Made by a program: the position numbers and the translations under genes. Source: Lobosporangium transversale (Eukaryota; Mortierellomycota; Mortierellomycetes; Mortierellales; Mortierellaceae). From it: a stretch of DNA of 64,000 nucleotides. Location: positions 736,501 to 800,500 of the forward strand of contig NW_019028987.1 of the NCBI RefSeq assembly GCF_002105155.1. Direction: 5' to 3'. Positions 50,567 through 63,116 of the stretch are shown in pieces (position 1 is the first letter of the stretch; every line of letters starts with the position of its first letter). The notes under the pieces were generated by a model. It made no database searches. It was not told the DNA's origin and saw only the letters and a program-made list of their open reading frames with translations.

Positions 50567-52513
50567 TCATAGAGGGACTTTACAAAGGCTTTTGGTCCAA
50601 CGGTATTTGCGGCGAATCCAAGGAATCGTTGCCAGTACGTATACAGCGCAATGCTCTTTGTCAACCTGCTATGACCACCTTGACTCCATGCATAAAATAA
50701 AGCTAAACAGAGAATAAAATTTGGCAATCAATAGACTTTGGCACCAGAGATTTTACGACACCTGCGGGACTCTATGAGTGTCATGAACGGAGTTGAAAAA
50801 TCGACCAATGCAAATCCATCTTCACCAGAACGTCGGCATCGTCGTCAAAACAACGACAATGGGACAAAACGGATCTTTCAAATCTATGATGCACAAAACA
50901 GAAACTTGCTCTTGACATGGCCAGAACCAGGGAATTTGACTGAGACAGGCGCTCTGACTTATAGCCCCGAGCTCTATACCCAAATTGTAAAGTCTCATCA
51001 TATTCCTGCAGATGCTCTTGAAAACACAACATGCTTAAAGCGCTTTTGCTCTAAGCATGCTCTTCCTAGCTTGGGCCCCTCTAATCAGGAGCCGGCCTTT
51101 CAAGTAGAGTCAGTCTTTATCCCATATGGATACATTATCTTTGCCTGTTTTCAGACTTCGCCCGTTGTTCCACCCAACACTTGGACGACAACAGCTTCAC
51201 CAACTTCCTCCACAATGACACATCAGGGATCTCATACAACAGCCACCTCGCCAGGACTACGAACATATGGATCAGGTTATGAGGTGACAGGATCAAGTGA
51301 TCATCCTACCAGCATCAGGACGATACCATCTCCAGGGACCGCAAACTCTGCTATGCTTAGTAGCACTAGTGGATCGCCCCCATCTGCACTGAATTCTCCA
51401 CTTGTGATCCCATCTTTGCCAACGCTTTCTCCATTTTTAAAACATGCTGTGGCGTCTAGTCCATCTCAGACGGGGCCTATCAGGAACTCCAAAAATTCAA
51501 CAAGCAATCAATCTTCTTCGTTTCACCCTTATTCCAGGAACACAGGTCTTTCTACCAATTCCTCGGCCTCGTCCTCGCCTTCTAGTTTGCCATTACCAGA
51601 GTCGATGCAGGAGTCTCTTAGCTTTCTGAACGATTATAAAGTGGGCGACTCTGACCGAGGTCGAGATTTATCAGCAGAAGAGCGATTAGCCCTGGGATTG
51701 AGAGAAGGCTCGCCACATTCGATGTGGCACGCTTCTACACCGCATCCAGCCATTGCAGCAATGGTTGGTCACGCCCTCGCCCCATCGTCTCCTTCATTCC
51801 AGCGCACAGTCAACAATCCAGACAGCAGATTATCACAGACTCGTCAAAAGACATCGGGTCTTTCAGCTCCAGCGGAAGTGTATGGATCGAGTAAGGATAA
51901 GGATGGAAAGCTACGAAAGTTGCCTCCGTCTCCTCGGCACCCTGCACTTGATGCTGCAATACGTAAAAAGTCATCATCTGCATCCTCCTCCTCCCCACCA
52001 ACGTCCTATCAGGAAGCGGACACGGCTGAATCCGGAACACGATCAGGACATGGTAATAGTCATGTTTTGCGAGTGCAACAGGAGGAGAAGTCATGTGAAA
52101 GCTGCGGAACCACCAACTCTCCTGAATGGCGTAGGGGACAATCCGGCAAGAAGGATCTGTGTAATGCATGTGGTTTGAGGTACTCTCGAAGTGTAGCGCG
52201 CCAGAACAGACAGGCTCAGAAGCAATTGGAGGGCAAAGGCCCAAAGGCAAAGGTAGTCAAGAGCGGTAAGGCCGCGAAATCAAGTCCCAAGAAAGGTGTC
52301 TCAGCAGAGCCATCTAGTATAGGATCAGTTATGGATGATACCATGCTACATCCCAACACAAATTTTATGCAGGACAGTGCTCAGCATTCACAACAAAACC
52401 AACAGATCCAACATACACAAGCGTCGCAGTTGACTCATGCATATCCATCTGAGCCAGGTATAGGATCCATATATTCCCTCGCTGTAAAACCATCGTTTTA
52501 TCATGGGCAATAA
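49526..52513 (+). CDS. PAS-GATA zinc-finger transcription factor (white-collar-2-like)
   Basis: Four exons: 49526-49836, 50127-50467, 50573-50634, 50735-52513. The Gln-rich N-terminus is followed by a PAS-like segment (DLRFIYLSSSVQRAV, LGKSFFDYIHPDEAKLAR). A type-IVb GATA finger lies near the C-terminus: CESCGTTNSPEWRRG then KKDLCNACGLRYSRS. PAS plus one C-terminal GATA finger is the architecture of WC-2-type proteins, partners of blue-light receptor WC-1 in fungi. No LOV motif (NCRFLQ) is visible; exon 2 begins CRFQNVCPEWE, so a chromophore-binding role is unlikely. The middle is Ser/Thr/Pro-rich with many SP sites. Light regulation is inferred from family only. Confidence 0.85.
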
Positions 52514-52876
52514 ATCCCATCTGCTTATTGCCTAGAATTTCGTCAAGCATTCATGTAGTGTCAATAAAATGTATTCTATTCATTCTATTCGTCCCACTCT
52601 TCCTATTGACAAAGCCACTCAGCTTTTTTATGATATAATATTATATAATACAATATATATATACAATAATATTGTCTAATGGAAGGCGTTAACATGATGT
52701 CAATTCTTTGTCAAGATCAGCTCGACCCATTTTCATTGTCACATCCACTGTTTCATTTCGAGTGTTTCGATCCCTTACCTCAGTAGAGTTTTGTCTTTTT
52801 TTTTTTTTTTTTCTTTTTTTTACTTTTTATCAACTTTACTGAAGATAGCTTTTATTTTATTTTATTCTATCTTATA
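52514..52876. other. Short intergenic region
   Basis: Between two plus-strand genes; contains an AT repeat near 52640-52670 and a T run near 52797. No gene. Confidence 0.6.
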
Positions 52877-53435
52877 ATGTCTACCCGTTCGTCGCCAGAA
52901 CCAATTGTCCAGAGTCCACCGAACGGTCTATCCATAGAAGATAAACAAGATAATGATGAGGAGGCCGAAGTCGAGTTTCTGCATACGCCTTCTCCCTCAA
53001 TTCTCTGTCCAGTGTAAGCAGGGAAAAAAATAAAAAATAAAAAATAATAATAATAAAAAAAAAAATAAAAAAATAAAAAAGGAGAATCGAATGTCCAATT
53101 TCAGTGAAAATAAAGACAGGCTGACAGAATGACAGTGTTATTAGATTGACAGGTTGACAGGTTGACAGGTTGATAGGTCGACGTTAACGTGGTCATTATT
53201 TTTTTTTATTTTTTATTTTTTTTTTTGCTTTAGTTGCCATGAGGTTTGTCGAGAGCCAGTGATTACCAATGGATGTAATCACTCTTACTGTGCATCATGT
53301 ATCTATCACAGCATTGAAATCGAACCATTTTGTCCGCTTTGCCGGTCTCGTATCAAGATTGAAGGTAAAAAAAGAAAAAAAACCCCCCAAAAAAAAAAAA
53401 AAAAAAAAAGGAATAGAAAATGATTCATGTTCATA

Positions 53436-53469
<34 letters not shown>

Positions 53470-55319
53470 TAAATTTTCCTCTTCAGATTTGCACCCAAAT
53501 CTCGCTTTGGCTGGATTGATTTCTGAACTTCTTGTCTATTGTACCAATAAAAAGTATGGGTGTCCTCAGATTGTTCGTCAGGACGCACTTCACGGACATG
53601 TTCTCTATTGCTCCTATGCACCTTCTGTCTGTCCTAATAAAGCTCTAGGATGTCCATATAAAGGTGAGTAGTTTTTTTTTTTTTTTTTTTTTTTTTATTT
53701 ATATTTTTTATATTTTTATGTTCCTTTCCTTTACTAATCTCTTGTTTCTCAAATCAAACTTAGGAACAATGCGCGATGCTAGAGATCATTTACAAAATTG
53801 TGTTTACGAGCGTTTTAAAGGATACATTGAATCGACAAACAAACGTTTTGAGAAGCTTGAATCGTTAATAGCGGTATTGTAATTTTTTTGAAGGGATTTT
53901 TTTTAGCTTCTTATGGAGTATACATGTGGCATTTCCATCATCATTATTGTCGCAAAAGCTTATTATTATTTTATTATTATTATTATTATTTTTTTAATAG
54001 AACCAGGCAAGGGATATTGAAAAGCTTCAGCGGATCATCAGAACAGGAAAAGGCACTGCTTTTGCTTCAGAGAACAATACAAAAGACAGTTCATTATCGC
54101 CTTCATCATCTTCATCATTAATCACCGAAGGCACAGATGGAATCCACAGACGCGGTTCCTCTTCAGGTTCAACTCTGGGTGATACAAGACGAACTATTGT
54201 CTCTACGTTTCCTCATGATGAAATTACTTGCCACAGAACAATTGCGAGTCATCCCTGTGGTGTGACAAGTGTAGCAGTCAATCATGACAGAGTGTTTGCA
54301 GGAGCACATGATGGTAGCACAAAAGTATTCGACATCAACACGGGCCAGCTTTTGAAGGACAGCAAAGGACACACGATGTCTGTATGGGGTTTAGCAGTGA
54401 TGCCATCGGGTGATCGTTACTTTAGTGCAGGGTCTGATGGGACGATCAAGGTTTGGGATTGGCTCAAGGAGGATGAAGAGTCCTGTCTCGTTCGAACTAT
54501 ACCCGATCATCATGCCAAGATCTATGGTCTAGTGATCTATCAAGGACGACTCTATTCGGCTTCTTCAGACAAGACAGTCAAGGTCTGGGATACAGAGACA
54601 CTTGAATGCCTGGCAACGTTCCAGGGCCATACTGGAGGGGTGAATAGTTTAGCAGCATTGACGGAGGCGAGTGCGAATCAACTGGTCACGGGATCATCTG
54701 ACAAGACCATCAAGTTATGGGATGTGACGACAGGAACGTGTTTAAAGACTGTCCGTCGTGGAACAAGCGAGGTGTTGGATGTGGCAGTAGGGGATGGGAT
54801 GTTGTTTGGAAGCACCTATGATGCAGTAATTCATGTGTATGATTTGAATGAGACAAAAGAACTAGGAACATTGAGTGGACATAATTGGGAAGTTTGGCAA
54901 CTCGAGTATGGACAGGGGCATTTGTTCAGTGGTAGTTTTGATCATACTATCAAGCGATGGGATCCACGTCGGTTCCAATGCGATCTCACATTGAAGGGTC
55001 ATAAGAGTAAGAGAGCAAGAGCAAACAACTTGAGAAATGAAAAGAAAAAAGAAAAAAAAAAAAAGGCTGTTTGGAAACCAATTTTGTTGATTAGTACTAT
55101 TCTCCTCTTTCTCTAGGTTTCGTGCATGGAATGGCTCTCGCGGAGGATTGCCTTGTAACAGGGTGTGCAGATCGCACGATCAAGGTATAAAAGATTTTTT
55201 TTAAAAAAAAAAAAAACAAAAAAAAAAAATCTTTATGGGTATCACTTTTACTTTCTAATCACTCATCCATGACATTTCATTCATTCTTTCTCTTTCTCTC
55301 TTGCTAGATCTGGCGATAA
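52877..55319 (+). CDS. TRAF7: TRAF7-like RING / TRAF-zinc-finger / WD40 protein
   Basis: Probable E3 ubiquitin ligase. Exons: 52877-53013, 53234-53364, 53487-53663, 53764-53873, 54001-55006, 55117-55184 and a 12-base last exon 55308-55319 (Ile-Trp-Arg-stop). Order of domains: a RING finger (CPVCHEVCREPVITNGCNHSY then CxxC...CPLCRSRI, across exons 1-2); TRAF-type zinc region (CTNKKYGCPQIV, CSYAPSVCPNKALGCPYKG); coiled coil (ESTNKRFEKLESLIA, ARDIEKLQRIIR); then about seven WD40 repeats (SAGSDGTIKVWDW, SASSDKTVKVWD, TGSSDKTIKLWDV, SGSFDHTIKRWD, TGCADRTIKIW). This is the full architecture of animal TRAF7, a regulator of MEKK3 and stress signalling. The last WD repeat needs both small final exons to close. 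Substrates unknown. Confidence 0.9.
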
Positions 55320-55486
55320 ATTTGCTGGAAGCTGAAAAAAAAAAAAAAAAACAAAAAAAAAAAAAAAAAAAAAAAAAAAATAATAATAAAAATAAATAAA
55401 ATAAAATAAATAAAAAAAACCTCAAGTCTGTCTACAAAAAAAAAAAAAAAAAAAAAAAAGAGTAATTGACTTGGATTCCTTTCTGA

Positions 55487-55930
55487 CTAGTTTTTCAAAG
55501 GAGTAGCAATGCTATTCTGAGTTGGTTTGATCTTTTCCTCATTGTCCTCACGCCGGGATGCAACCAATTTAAGCTTTGTATCGTATCCATGTTTCTGGAG
55601 ATCTTTCCATGTCTCCTGAGGCTCACTGGATGTCTGAAGATTGTACATTTGTAAAAATCCTTTGAGTGTCAACTGGCCCTTATCATCCAAATCAAGAAAT
55701 TCTTTGATCTCAGTGCGAGTGTCTTCGTCAAACTAGAAGGAGAGGATTTAGGATAGGGATTTAAAAAAAAAAAAAAACACAAGATCCTTGTCACTGGATA
55801 TAAAAATAAAAATTATAAACATCAAAAGGTAACAGTTTATACTCACCACATCACCATTAGTGTCCTTGGCAAACGCGTCCAGCTCTTTGTTACTCAATGC
55901 GCCATCTAATATGATGGTAGGCATCACATG

Positions 55931-55967
<37 letters not shown>

Positions 55968-56364
55968 CTGTGTTTTAGACAAGGTAAGGCGATATTTCCA
56001 AAAATACACATACAAAAAAGAGACACTTGTATGACCGACCAGATTAGATTGGTAGATCTTTTTACTTGTCTTGTTACCTTTGTCCGAGTCATATTTTTTG
56101 AAAATAGCCTAAAATATGTCCGCGACAGGGTTTACGGAAAAAATACATGGACGAGTCAAAAAGCAAAGTAGGAAAATAAAAAATAAAGAAAAAGTCATTC
56201 ATGATGAGTGTCGGAGTGTGGAGAGTAATTTTTTTTTTTTTTTTTTTTTTTTTGAATCCGAACATGGTTGTAAATGACTAAGAACATACCACGAGTGCAT
56301 CTTCACATTCTTGAGTTAATGCACCATCCTCATCGACCAGTGTAGGTGGAGTGACCAGAGGCAT
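55487..56364 (-). CDS. Small EF-hand protein with Miro-like second EF-hand region
   Basis: Four exons (56290-56364, 56078-56108, 55847-55905, 55487-55732) join in phase to 136 aa from ATG 56364. One canonical EF-hand loop is split over exons 2-3: DSDKDGALSNKE, with all calcium ligand positions filled, followed by a DTNGDVF helix. The C-terminal part, LTLKGFLQMYNLQTSSEP then WKDLQKHGYD, resembles the EF-hand-associated type-2 segment of the mitochondrial GTPase Miro and related small EF-hand proteins, but no GTPase domain is present. Likely a calcium sensor; partner unknown. Introns contain long A runs. Confidence 0.8.
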
Positions 56365-57409
56365 GATTATAAATGCGTTAAAGTGTAAATCAGAGAGAGA
56401 AAGAGAGAGAGGAAAAGAGAGGGAGTGGGAAGGAGAAGTGAAAAGTAAAGTAAAAAGTTTATGGATACACGAAAAAAGAAAATCCCAAAGAGTGTAACAA
56501 GAAGTTTGTGTGTGAAATGCGGCTGTGTGGAAAAGGGAAAAGACACCCCTTAATCCAGTCTTTTTTTTTTTTTTTTTTTTTTTTTCCTGCATTTACCTTG
56601 TTTGGTCGACATTGAATGGGAGACTCCTCCAACATCTCACACACACCCTACTCACTACCACTACCATTCTCTTTCTCTTCTCTTTCCTCACTCCCCTCTC
56701 AAGAAAGAAAAAAACGACCAAAAAAATTAAAAAAAAAAAAGAATAAAAAAGTAAAATAAAAAATTAGAAACAGGTACATTAAAACAATCATTCTTTTTGA
56801 ACTACGTTACATTAGAACAGGAACAGAACAGCCTCTTTAAAAAAAAAAACAGGGCTAGTAGATTTGAATTGTAACCAAGGAAAAAAAAAAAAAAAAAAAA
56901 AAAAGCTCTACACCACCACCTTCCTCGGATCTGCTTTAGCAGGAAATGTAGTTTATGCATTTCAGCTTCAGCTTAAGGAAGGACTGGGGAGAACGTGAGA
57001 GAAGTATAACAACGACTCTGTCAATAATGAAAAGTCAATATTACAGTTGCCGGAAAAAAAAAAAGAAAAAAAAAAAAAAAAAAAAGCTCTTGCTTTATCG
57101 TAATTCACCCTTGTTGGTTTTTTGCATCAACAAACTGCTCAAATTCCACAACGATACATTATTACAACCAAAAACAACACTTGTGGATTAATATGATTGT
57201 GAAAAAAAAAAAAAAAAAAAAAAAAAAAGCCTGCTTCTGATCCCGGTTCCTTAAGACAGTAGAATTACTGCTTGAGAAAGGGAAAAGGAAAAAAAAAAAA
57301 AAAAAGGCTTTCAACAACTAATAAGGCAGCCTTTTTACTAAAGGTTCCTTCTTTTTTCTATCTTAAAAAAAAAAAAAAAAAAATTCGCGTCTTCCAAGTT
57401 GAATTTACA
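56365..57409. other. Divergent promoter region with many A runs
   Basis: Between the EF-hand gene (minus) and the next plus-strand gene, a head-to-head arrangement. Holds at least five A/T runs of 15 or more bases (56560, 56882, 57053, 57200, 57290). No coding region supported. Confidence 0.5.
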
Positions 57410-58402
57410 ATGTCCGTGGACGGTAGGACGCCTTCAGGCGCAACTATTGATCAGGAACAGCTAGATCAGAGACTCACGAAGCTTATTATGGATCATAACA
57501 GTTATCGGACAGCACTATTTCGCTATATTCGTCGGTGTCTTGCGCTGTGCAAGTGGTACGTCGATCAGGACTATCCATCATTTTTTTGGCAATTCGATAG
57601 AACGGACAGGCTGGCCAGTCTAGTGCTACATATTCGTGACCATGCGCTTCAGTCATTCCAGATCGTTGATCGCATAGGGACATCCTTATTAAATCAGGTC
57701 GACATCTTACTTGCTAGAGGTACCATGCCTCTTGCCTCCGGATCGCCTCTTGCAGGAGGAATGTCTCCTTGTAGAACAGGACCCAATGGGCTAAGAAATC
57801 ACTCCAATCTAAACGGCCACCACGACCAGGGGCATGGCGTTGGGACCAGGGCGTCAGGGGGCAGCATGTTTAATAACAATCGACTATTGTTCTTAGCAGG
57901 CGAAATGAAGGAAGCAATCAGATTCTGGCGTGAGCAGTGCCTGTGTGCTCAGTCGATGGAACCAAAGGTCTTTGAACTGGATCGGATCGCAGAGATACGA
58001 TATCTAGCATTGACAGGTGATGGATCAACGATTGATGAAAAGGCGCGAGCGCTAAGGATTTCCTGCGAACAGGCACGCCTTGTGACCGACGATGTGGAGC
58101 CTTTTATGGACCAATGGTTGGGAAAGCTCTCCGTTGTTGATAGACCCAAAGAAGAATCGGCAGCGATACCACCAGCAGTACATGGACATATGCCAGGAGG
58201 GTATGCACCCCCCCCTCCTCCTCCTCCTCCTCCTACCCACGCTGGTCCGGGGGTTATAGGGGCTGCAGTTGGGGCTGTACCAGCAGCAATAGGAGGACAC
58301 ATCCATCATGGCCTGTCGCTTGATCACCGTTCAATGTCCAACCATAATATGGAATCACCTGCAACATACTCTAGTCAGCCTTGGGGCCAAGGGGCCTCAT
58401 AG
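57410..58402 (+). CDS. Hypothetical single-exon protein, Pro-rich C-terminus
   Basis: An intronless frame of 330 aa from ATG 57410. The N-terminal half looks helical and ordered (YRTALFRYIRRCLALCKWY, DRLASLVLHIRDHALQ, IVDRIGTSLLNQVDIL), then a Gly/His/Asn-rich linker, a second helical part (LAGEMKEAIRFWREQCLC, DEKARALRISCEQARLV), a poly-Pro run and a Gly/His-rich end. Coding is supported by the length of the frame and the ordered hydrophobic pattern. I do not recognise the family; it may be lineage-specific. It is one of the few genes here without introns. Confidence 0.7.
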   Translation: MSVDGRTPSGATIDQEQLDQRLTKLIMDHNSYRTALFRYIRRCLALCKWYVDQDYPSFFWQFDRTDRLASLVLHIRDHALQSFQIVDRIGTSLLNQVDILLARGTMPLASGSPLAGGMSPCRTGPNGLRNHSNLNGHHDQGHGVGTRASGGSMFNNNRLLFLAGEMKEAIRFWREQCLCAQSMEPKVFELDRIAEIRYLALTGDGSTIDEKARALRISCEQARLVTDDVEPFMDQWLGKLSVVDRPKEESAAIPPAVHGHMPGGYAPPPPPPPPPTHAGPGVIGAAVGAVPAAIGGHIHHGLSLDHRSMSNHNMESPATYSSQPWGQGAS

Positions 58403-58831
58403 GAATTGAAACAACAGTTTAAGCTTTTTACTTGCGTTTTTTTTTTTTTTTTTTTTTATTTTTTTTCGCAATTTCTGTCTCTTTTCTTGCTTATGCACAT
58501 ATCTGTCATATTGAATTCATCATTCTTATTATTACTACTATTATTACTACTATTATTACTACTACTCTTGTAAATAGTGCAAATAAAATCATACAATAAT
58601 ACGTAATGAGAAATAGTGGCCCTCACCACAGTATGTTTGTAAAATAATTTGAAAAGGCGGTAGCGAGGATTTCATGTAATGGACAAATAAATAAAATTGC
58701 TTTCGGGTGGCTGTGCATTACAGTTCAATTCCAAAAGTCCAGTTATTTATATTTAATTAAAGTCGTTAAGCACTCTTGTTCCTGCTGCATCTCACTCCCA
58801 TCACTTTTTTCTTGAAATAATCTTCACCATC
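58403..58831. other. Short intergenic region
   Basis: Contains a T run (58437), an (ATTACT)n-like patch (58530-58565) and the promoter of the next gene. Confidence 0.6.
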
Positions 58832-60869
58832 ATGACTCAATCCTGTCTTAGGGAAACCAGCTTAGGGGCCTTCGGCGTCTTACCTGATGAGTTGATAATA
58901 GAATATATCCTTTCGTACCTAGCATCCAAGGTAAGTGCCTTTTACTGCACTGCACCCATGACCATGTTATATTATCATATACAGTTCTTAGTTTAAGTAA
59001 CCCAACATCCTAAACTTTTAGGACCTTTGCAAACTATCTCAAGTATCACGATTTCTCCACGTTTTTTCCAGAAATGACCTTTTATGGCGTAGATTATTCT
59101 TTGCGGACCGAAATCGCAAGAAGACGAGAATTGTCTATCGTGGCAATTGGCTCCTTACCTACTTGTTTCCGGATCCTGAGCATGACGCAGCATGCGCTGC
59201 TCATCCTCTCGTCACTCAGCCCGCCCAAGTTCAAGGTATAGAGCTGCAATGGCTATTCTCTTTTATAATGAGAAATATGCTCTCTAAGTTGGTTAGGGAT
59301 ATGCTTATTATGTTTGAAGTATAATAGTTTCTTTACAACATCTCTTCTTCCTCTCAATTCCTGTTCATAGGCGTCATGTCGGATTACCTCCATCGTCAGT
59401 GGGTCAGGAGCACTATGTTCTTTGGCCATTTCTATCCTCCACCTTCCCTGCCTCCAGTGCATACCATAAGTCAAAAACGACCTGTCAACCTCACCATCCC
59501 TGTTGAAGATTACCAGAGCTTGGACCTAACAACCTTTTACCAAAAATACGCTTATCCAAAAAAACCTGTAATGTTCCGAAACTCGGGAGTAGAATCATGG
59601 CCTGCATGGAAAGACTGGACTCTGGATTCTCTCACAGCAAAGGTCAGTGTTTTATTATTATTATTATTGAGAACATAAATATGAGACATTTGCCTAACAA
59701 TGACTATGCCTATTCTCACATACGCAGTATGGAGATACACTATTCCGAGTGGCGAACATTGACAGTGATGTGGAGCCTTCATTCGAGCTCAGCTTCAAGG
59801 ATTTCCTACATTATCTGAAGTATAATAAGGATCAAGATCCACTCTACTTATTTGATCCGCGTTTCGCGGACACTGTCCCAGAGATGGCAACAGCGTACAA
59901 AGTATGTTTATATTTAAAAAGTATCTTTCGCAGCTCTCGAAAGTAATGCAAGATGTAAAACTTTGAAAAAAAAAAAAAAAAAAAAAAAAAAAGCATTTTA
60001 AATAACCTATTTACGCATATTACGCATAATCATTATGAGAAAAGGTACCCAAGTATTTCGAAACTGATTTTTTCTCAGTGTTGGAAGAAGATGATCGACC
60101 ACCCTATCGATGGATCCTTATTGGACCGCAACGAACTGGAGCTTCTTGGCATATAGATCCTTCAGGAACTTCAGGTAACTTTTTTGTCATTGTTGTTTTC
60201 AATTTGTTTTGCTGTTGTGTCCGAATGTATGAATCTAATACCCAATACTTTTTCTTTTGTACATTGAAATTAGCTTGGAATACTCTACTCTCAGGTCACA
60301 AGCGTTGGGCTTTGTAAATTTACGACTGTGTTTAAGCTCGACGTTTTTTTATTTTTATTTTTTTTTATGTCGATTCTAAACTTATTGACTTTCGTAATAT
60401 TTATATCACTATGTTAGATACCCTCCCTATATGATACCTCCAGGCCATGACCCCACATCCCCAAAGCGCATGACTTCTGTGGAGTGGTACCTTGATATCT
60501 ACCCTTTTCTGCATCCCGACATGCGACCTTTGGAAATTGTTCAACATCCAGGGTAATTCGAGAACCTTTATGTCATTTACAACACCACCATACCATGCCT
60601 TGCTCATCTTTTTTTTTTTTTTTTTTTTTTTTTAATTTGAAAAAAAAAAAAAAGGCAAACTATCTATGTTCCTTCAGGTTGGTGGCATTTGGTCCTCAAT
60701 ATGGACGATACTGTCGCTGTCACCCAAAATTTTGCGGACGAGACTAACATTATGGAAGTGAAACATGCATTGCTTGCTGACAAGAGCGAGACTACACAGG
60801 TAAAAAATATAAAATACTCTATTGACTTTCCAGTTGTCTTTGGCAATAAATGTATAACCAGCAATATGG

Positions 60870-60913
<44 letters not shown>

Positions 60914-62456
60914 CTCCACCGATGGGAGGTTTTAACGCGCGAAATCCCAAAGCGATGGCCAGATCTTACCCCTGTTATGGTAGCCTCCCCTGACGAACTT
61001 CTACTAGCCAAACTTCAACAGCAGTCAAGTTGGATTGACCCAAATGCGGCTGAGCTTTCACTTGAATGGCAACAACGTGCAAAACAAGTTTTTACTCCAT
61101 TTGCAGACGGTTCTGATCTAGGAAACATTACTCAAATCCACGCTGGACAAAATATGGTATGTTTAATTTTTCTTTTCTTTTCTAGTCTTATCAGATTTTA
61201 TATCCTATATATCTTGTTAATCAAATTGCACAATGGTATCATTCCCGATTATAGTGCTTCTTGTCCAAGGTTGGGTTTGTAAAGTTTTTCATGCCATCCC
61301 ATGACGGCCACACTAGCTTCGTTTCAGAAGTCAAAGCAAACCAGATCCTCCTTGCTTCGGCAGAACAAAAGGTTCAGGATTGTGCTTATCTCCTTTCGAT
61401 ACCAAGGATGCTGAAATATGGCTACTTTCTAGACGCTCAACAAGTTAAGATATCAGACTGGCGGTGGCCATATATCATCACGGAGGTTGAAAATCCTTCA
61501 AAGACCAATATTCCTTCCGCGGTACCACTTAAATCTACACCTGCAGCATCATTGGTGTCAGCAAGTGACTTTATGCCAGAAGATGAATCCGGTTACGAAA
61601 TTCTATTATCACCAATTTTAAACTCATTGAGATGTAAGTGAAATCTTTCACAAGATATCAAGTCCTTTTCCCATATCTTTCATGTGGACGCCTTTTTTTT
61701 TTTCTCATTTTTTATTCACACTTTGCATTTCTGATAGACCTCCACACGTTAGACAGAGCATTGTTGGAGAAGCTGCCTGATCTCCAACCTTATGATAGCA
61801 CTCGAAGGTCGACAAGTTATTTGGCTAATTGTTTAGAATCAGCTACTTTGAACCACCTGCGCTGGAGAGTCTTCCCAAAACATCTTTTGGAACTCCTTCC
61901 AAAGTATTTGCCTAAAGATGCAGCCGAGGTGTTTGATCCTATCACATATGGTCATATTACAGCTACATTAATTCACGGCGATATCAATCCAAGTAACATT
62001 TTGGGTTATCTGGACGAAGATGGAAATGAGGATGAAGATGAGGTTCGAGATAGGGATGAACCAGACGAGGTGAAAGAACATGAGGCCCAGGCCTATGGAC
62101 GGGCCCCATTATTCAGACCAACGTCCTTGATTGACTTTGGGGATGCAGTCTTTGAAAGTGACCCATTAATCGATATTATTTCAGTGTTCATCACCATTGT
62201 CGACTGCCAACAGGACAAGAAACTTTGTTCAAGATTGCTGGACTACTGGAGGGAATTGACAAAATCATCCTCGTACTCAGGTTCTGCAGGGACAAAGCTG
62301 GCTAGAAGATGTATGTGGCATGTCCTTCTATGGCCCGGTGACGGACTGAGTACACATCTTGTTAGATGTATGCCAGAGATTGGGACGATGTTAACATGGG
62401 AACAGGTAGAGGAAGAAGTCTTTGGATGGTGGAAAGACGCTCATGTTGAAGGTTGA
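58832..62456 (+). CDS. F-box + JmjC + aminoglycoside-phosphotransferase-like fusion protein
   Basis: Eleven phase-consistent exons: 58832-58930, 59022-59235, 59371-59642, 59728-59901, 60045-60174, 60274-60313, 60418-60552, 60655-60799, 60914-61156, 61255-61633, 61738-62456. The F-box is at the N-terminus (LPDELIIEYILSYLASKDL). A JMJD6-like JmjC domain follows: KKPVMFRNSG, iron ligands in ASWHIDPSGTSAWNTLLSGH (HxD) and a distal His in PSGWWHLVLN. The C-terminal half has an APH/choline-kinase-like fold: a catalytic-loop HGDINPSNILGY and a metal-binding SLIDFGDAVFESDP. The same three-part architecture is known in plants (Arabidopsis JMJ21/At1g78280 type), so the fusion is ancient. Likely a 2-oxoglutarate oxygenase acting on proteins, possibly within an SCF complex; the kinase-like substrate is unknown. 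All key residues are present. Confidence 0.9.
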
Positions 62457-62755
62457 TACAGGAAATATAGGAGATATACCATTTTTTTTTAAGCAAGCCT
62501 ATTACACAAATTGTTCGATTCAATGTTCCGTTTGTCCTGAATATTCAATTATGCACAATAAAAAAGTATTCCTTGAAATATAACTTTATGGCACATGGTG
62601 ATGTATGAACAGATGATGCAGCTGCAACGCTATCATATTTTGTTTCCTTCTCCTGTTTCCCCTCCATTTCCCTGCATCTAAGCAACTTTGCCGCTCTATG
62701 ACAATACAACAAGAGAAAAAAAAAAAAAAAAAAAAAAAAAAAACAAGTAATATTA
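62457..62755. other. Convergent 3' flanks
   Basis: Between the JmjC gene and VMA16; contains an A run near 62717-62743. Confidence 0.6.
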
Positions 62756-63079
62756 TTAGCGTAAATGAGTGAAAGCACCCTTTTGAAACTATCAAATTAT
62801 TTGAATGAAAGAGAAGTGATACTTACGACCAATAAACCAACAATCAAACCAAAGAGACCAACGATACTTCCGAAAATTTCAATGACCAATACTTTGACAA
62901 AGAGCTGTCCATCATGAGCGTCCGCCAAGGCAGCGCTGCTTCCAGTAATACCCACAGAAACGCCACAAACCAAGTTGCACAGTCCGGTCGTCAATCCAGC
63001 CCAGAACAAAGCAAATCCTATTCATATATCCAACGGGTGTAAATACCAGACCTTCAATGTAAATTGGTAATTTTGTAAA

Positions 63080-63116
<37 letters not shown>

